Below are positions 59,036-64,000 of a DNA stretch of 64,000 bases, piece after piece. Below the pieces are notes generated by a model. That model ran no database searches and had not been told where the DNA came from. It saw only the letters and a program-made list of their open reading frames with translations. The position numbers and the translations under genes are program-made. Position 1 is the first letter of the stretch. Each line of letters opens with the position of its first letter. The DNA is from Apis mellifera. Taxonomy: Eukaryota > Arthropoda > Insecta > Hymenoptera > Apidae. The stretch spans positions 4,551,001 through 4,615,000 of the forward strand of contig NC_037652.1 of the NCBI RefSeq assembly GCF_003254395.2, written 5' to 3'.

Positions 59036-62000
59036 GGAAAATTTAGGGGACAAAGTCGGGAGCGTGTAGCACGGATATATCGGTGATATTATATCTGTAG
59101 TGAAGAAAGTGGTGAAATTAACTAAATTATCGTCGATCTCTGGCGGTTTGGAAAGGAAAGATGAGGGAAAAGGTGGCGTTTTCGATCGTTTCCCGATACG
59201 ATCGGTTTTCGAAGAAGAGGAAGAAAATAACCGATGGAGTCTAAGCGCGAAAAAAAAAGAAGAAGAGGAGGACTATATTTCAGAGGAAAGAAAGCAAAAA
59301 AGGGGAGAAAAGAAATAATAGGAGAAAGGTGGAGATGCTGCTCGGGAGAGACACAGGTAAAAGGTGAAATGATGCGAGATATCAGCGGTTCGACAATCGC
59401 TAACGACTCTATTCTCTTTCGTCGAAGGGTTGCTCGTAAACCATTACTCGTGAACCTGCGCAAACTCTCTTTCTCGCATTCACGAATAAACGGCCGATAC
59501 TCGCCCGATACCTTCCACGAAACACCTCGGCCATGCCTATCGGCCGCTCATTATCTTCATCGGAGGATCGAGGTGCCTTTCGAAACGAGAGGTTGCAACA
59601 TTGTTCTTTCGCTTCCAATTGTTTACCTGTCCGACGGCCATCGATGGCCCTCCTTCCGGAACGACACGGGCAAATTTAATTTATTTGCTCCCCGACCTTG
59701 CCCGGGACGCGATGGGAAATTCAACGAATCTTCCTTTAATTCTTTTCTTTTTTTTTTTTTTTTAAAGAAAGAAGAAAGGAATCCGACTTGCCATTAAATT
59801 TCTATTTATGGAGAGACGAAAAATTCTCCATTTATCGATATATCCATCCACCAATTATACATGTACAAATGCAACGAATGAAAGAAAGAAGAATAGCCTC
59901 TCGTTAATCTCGTTCAACCCCGGTTCTCGATCTTCGCATTTTCTCGTCCCGTCCTCGCCGGTTGCATTCCAACAGGGGACTTTTCAAGAGGCGCGCTTGC
60001 GCAATCGATCGTTGCGCGATTCCCGATAAAATATCAGGCCCCCTGTCGAACGATCGTTGGAATTCACGATTTTTAATCATAGACGGGCCCCGCATCTCTC
60101 TCGTGAATCGATCAATTGACGTTTAATTAACTTGGCCCAGCTTCGTTCTGGTCGGAATTCATCGAGAATAAAAACCGATGATGTATAAATATATATATAT
60201 ATAGTGATGAAGGGGTGGCTGGTTTTTCACACTGTCCTCGATCATCGCGACAGCCCATGAGAAACCGATAAACCGTGACGTGAAAGGAAAAAACGCGATC
60301 ACCAAGCCGCCTGCGTTGCCATTGTGAGTGAAATGAGTATATCGGCGAAAAGGGGGAGTCGGTTGGATAATTTAACGATCGTATCGAGCGTGTGTGCTGA
60401 AAAGTAGGTCCATTCAGTTTCGCGTATACTTGGCCCATTCATCGCCGGTTTAGCGATCGAGACGGGTTGAATCGCTCGTCTAGACGAGCCGACACGGATG
60501 ATTTGCAATCACCGCTCTTCGATGGATCAATGGGCAGTGTGTTTGGTAAATGGAGTGGTGTCGGTGAATAGCTACTGGACTTCACGGACCACCAGCCATC
60601 ATCTACACCTGAAAAATTTTGAAACAAGACTATTAAGACGATTTTAATCTTTCGTAACGCTATATCGAATCGTGGAAAATTTAAATTTGCACAAGAAGAT
60701 ATATATATTTATTCTGATAAAAGTCTATACATTTCACGCGAAAAAAGGAGAGAATCATTCGTTTTTTTTCTCCTCCATGGCTCATCCGTTCGTGGGAAAC
60801 GAAGAAATGAGGAGATGTTTCGCAAATATTGGCTCATCAGTTACGCACTCTAATTGAAATATTTCCCTGGGCAATGTTTAATCGCGAATTAAGATATCAA
60901 TCATGCACGCTTGTAAACTCGAATAATTATCGTCTTTGGGCGTCATCTCTTCGAGGCATTTCTTCTAACGTCTCCGGCGAAGGCTGCACAACGAAGGCGG
61001 CAACCCCCCGTTCCTCGGGGCTCGTTTCGACAGAGCAGGTAAGTGGCGGCGATTAGCGAAGGAACAGGACAGCGTGTAATTAAGGCGCCTGTGTTAAAGC
61101 CCACAGTTCCACAGCCGGCTTAACTTACGTACAACGAGTCTCCCCCGAGCATCGATGCGTCACGAAATGTTGAGCCGCCTCGAATACCGAAGAATTCCTA
61201 TCGCTTATCCGCATATTTTCAAGGGTCACCGAGCCGGGCCGAGAACGTGCCTCGCTCTTCCATCGCCAACTCTCCGTCGAGGGTGGAAACCACGCGAACA
61301 TCTTTCCGTTTCTCCCGTGTTTCCATTCGAAAACTTTCTTTCAGAGACTTTCAAGTCAAACAAATTTTAAAATTGAATCATTCAACTTGTAATTTTCAGA
61401 TTTTCAGAATTCTTAAATGAATGAAGAGATTCTTTCCCCTTACAAACTTATCACGGTTCGTGGCCATCGTAAAAGGAACAACCTGGCCATTCGATCATGG
61501 CCAAGAGAAGAAACCGAGATAAGAAGGGATGAAAGGGGACGAAGATGTAAGTAAGTCGAAGCATTTTTCTCTTTTTCTTTTTTCCCTTCTTTCTTTTGGG
61601 GGCAAGCATCTTATCATGAAAGGCGTCCACGTCGATTCGAAAGGGAGATTCCTTCGTGGTGTCGTCACGGATTTCATGCATTCCTGCGCGGACGCCGCGG
61701 GAGGCTTCCTTAAAACCGAAAGTGATACCGGGACGCCGCGGACGTGAAAAGACGGGCGGAGAGGCTCAGCCCTCGTACACTCTCTCGCGTGACACGGCTC
61801 CATACGAACGAGTGTGGAGAAAAAACGTGGAGGAACGGGGAGAGATAAAGAGGAGAGGATGAAAGAGGAGGTTTTCTTTCTTTTTATTTATTCTTTCTTT
61901 CCTTTCGCCACGTGACGAACTGAAGTAAGTGCACCTGTGTCACGGCAACCCGACCGGTCGATCGATCGGACAGATAACTCGAACACGGAGGGGAAACAGG

Positions 62001-64000
62001 TGTAAATAGGTGGATATGACGTTCGAATTCATGTAACTCGGATTGAGACAAATTTCCTTCACGGGAGGAGATACTTAAACCAATCTGATTAGAATATTTT
62101 GTATAACAAATGGTGAAACATATAGTTGATGCACTTGTGAATTTTTGAGAATTGAGCGAAAAGATTAAAAATTTTGAAATATAATAACTCGATATAGCAG
62201 GAAACGAGTATTGTTTCGGGTCGGCAAGGTAAGGTAATTATCGTAGGCAACAGAAGCCATTTTCTATAAGGTCGTTTTCTTCATTTTTTTTTGCCCGCCT
62301 TCTAGGTCGTCGATTTCTTCAACGGCTACGGTTTTTGCTTTATGCAACGTTCCCGGTGACGCGCAACGAGACCTTCGACGATCTCGGAGAGAACGATCAT
62401 TCTTGCTTTATTAGTTTGCTCCTTTGCTCTCGCGCATTAGGCAACGTGGAATATTTCTTCGATGAACCCGCGATGTTTCAACTTTCCTTTTCTTTTTTTT
62501 TTAAGATTTCTCTTCGAGTAATTTGTACACCAATTAATTTGATTTCCCAAAGATGGAAGGAAACGTTGCCTTTACGATTTATATCGAGAAACGAGATCGA
62601 CGACACGATCCACAAAAAAAAAGAAAGAAAACACGAAGATCGTGGTCGATCGAATCGACCACGTTCTCACGATACTGCCTCGATTAATTTCCCTCTCTTA
62701 GGTAATTCCTTATCGAGATCAATCACGAGATGCCGCTGCCCCTTTAACGCGATCGTTTAACACAAACCATCCTGCTGTCGGGTTCCACGTATGCCGCCAG
62801 GAAACGGGGGTACAACCACAGCTGGCGAATTTCCAGGCACCTGGCTGGAGAAAGAAGCTGGAATCGAGTGGTGGATCTGGAAAAGAAGCGCGAGAGAAGG
62901 AGAGAGAGAGAAAGAAAGAAAGAAAGAAAAAAAAGGGAAGAAAGGCACGAAATCTGGCGGAAGAAAGACGTTCGAGAGAAATTGAGGAAGGGGTTGGCTA
63001 GGTAAGAAGAATCTCTCCGCTTTCTAAACGGTATGCGGAAGGGTTGAGGCTAACCTGGACTCCTCTCCCTCCCTCTCTCTCTCTCTCTCGTCTCGATTTT
63101 TTTTATTATTCCCTACCCCCTCGATGATAGGGCGGTTACCGAGGTACCGTTAGGTCAGCTCGCCATCAAGCTGCCCCTTGTGGTGGGTGGTTGCAGCGTT
63201 TCCTCCTCTTCTTCTCCATTTTTTTTTTTTTTCGTCCCCCTTTGTTGACGCTTCTTCGCCCGCTTCCTTGAAACCCTCGTCCATAACTGTGATCCGTGTA
63301 ATCCACGCGCTGCTTCCGCGTTTCGAGGGGCTGCGTCTTTTTTTTCTCACGAGCACCCCGTTTGGGAAACGTTCTGCTTCTTTTTTTCCTCTCTCTTTTT
63401 TTAGATTCAACTGGGAATGGACCTCGCTTTTTTTTGGGAGGGGAATTAATTTGAACGCGGTGCTTTTTTGGACGTGGAAATGGAGGAATGTGAAGGGAAA
63501 GGTGGCGATGATATATAGAATTGGAAAATATTAATCGAGTGGAGTTTTTGAGGTTTTAAAATCGATGTTTTATTAAACATTGCTCGATTATTAAAATTCC
63601 ATTGCACGAGACCGCGTTGTGTCTCGAGCTGATCTTCGAACAGATAAGACTTAATTATTCGAGGAATCAAAAAAATTCTTATACTTTTTACAGAGTGAAG
63701 CTTCCAGCGCTCCAAAGGACAACGTGTCAATAATCTAGTCGAGGCGACTACTCCCCGTGGATAGAAATCGTTGTAGTCCTTGAACACTGTGCAAGATTAC
63801 GACAAGATTTATGGCAATATTGATAAATTCGTCGAAATTTGGTAGAGAATGTTTCGAATTTCATTTGAAATTTTCGTTTCTTGAAACGAAATGATTTCAC
63901 TCGGAATGAAAAGAATTGTAAAAATGGCGTGAAAATAATTAAGTTCCAAGAAAGAAGATTTTAAAGCATTGTGTAAAGATTTTAAAGCGTGGCTGTCGCA
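59036..64000. other. Unassigned DNA to the window end
   Basis: No supported coding gene. Purine-rich tracts lie near 59250-59320 and 62890-62940, and a CT run at 63065-63090. A segment ending at 61038 is followed by a consensus donor (CAG then GTAAGT) and may be an exon of a gene continuing to the right. Confidence 0.4.

Noticed and set aside
59100..59318. Lys/Glu-rich frame after a TATA-like box
   Set aside because: It begins at GTG, has extreme bias from purine tracts and no recognisable feature. Only the TATA-like sequence was kept, at low confidence.

Overview
The window looks like nuclear DNA from an insect, most likely a hymenopteran such as a bee. It has AT-rich spacers, GC-richer CpG-containing coding exons, short introns and TATA/TCAGT core promoters. 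Almost every protein gene I can support belongs to the Osiris family (DUF1676). This insect-only family has a signal peptide, usually a spaced cysteine pair, and a basic stretch followed by a long hydrophobic segment. I rebuilt 11 Osiris genes by joining exons at GT-AG (once GC-AG) sites with matching phase. All stay open to a stop codon.

Layout: an Osi9-like single-exon gene (1.9-2.6 kb); a very short minus-strand Osiris gene whose second exon is easily missed (4.4-5.2 kb); a second short one (8.8-9.9 kb); then plus-strand genes at 13.2-14.8, 16.8-19.2, 24.4-25.4 and 26.8-28.6 kb. A 14-kb AT-rich desert follows (28.6-42.5 kb). After it come a large Osiris gene (42.8-45.6 kb) and three compact ones at 47.3-48.2, 50.5-51.3 and 53.3-54.2 kb. 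From 54.2 to 64 kb I see no convincing gene. The order and number fit Osi9, 10, 11, 12, 14, 16, 17, 18, 19 and 20 of the conserved cluster. The numbers rest on order plus a few protein traits and are provisional.

The genes probably act together. Osiris proteins are secretory or endosomal membrane proteins of cuticle-forming epidermis, trachea and sensory bristles, expressed in bursts around cuticle secretion. The shared promoter design (TATA box, initiator near TCAGT, short leader) fits coordinated transcription. Two C-terminal tail types occur and do not overlap: one ending around LAYS, the other carrying a Y-E-V/I-V-like strand followed by His/Pro-rich sequence.

The least explained part is the desert, mainly 31.1-36.5 kb. 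It contains tandem duplications of about 0.4 kb, a 36-bp periodic array of CGCAACACTA, and many inverted repeats. In the duplicated copies the differences I can see fall in loops, or change both sides of a stem together. Several minus-strand segments are also bounded by good splice signals. I read this as a candidate structured, spliced non-coding RNA locus inside the Osiris cluster. That is inference and untested.
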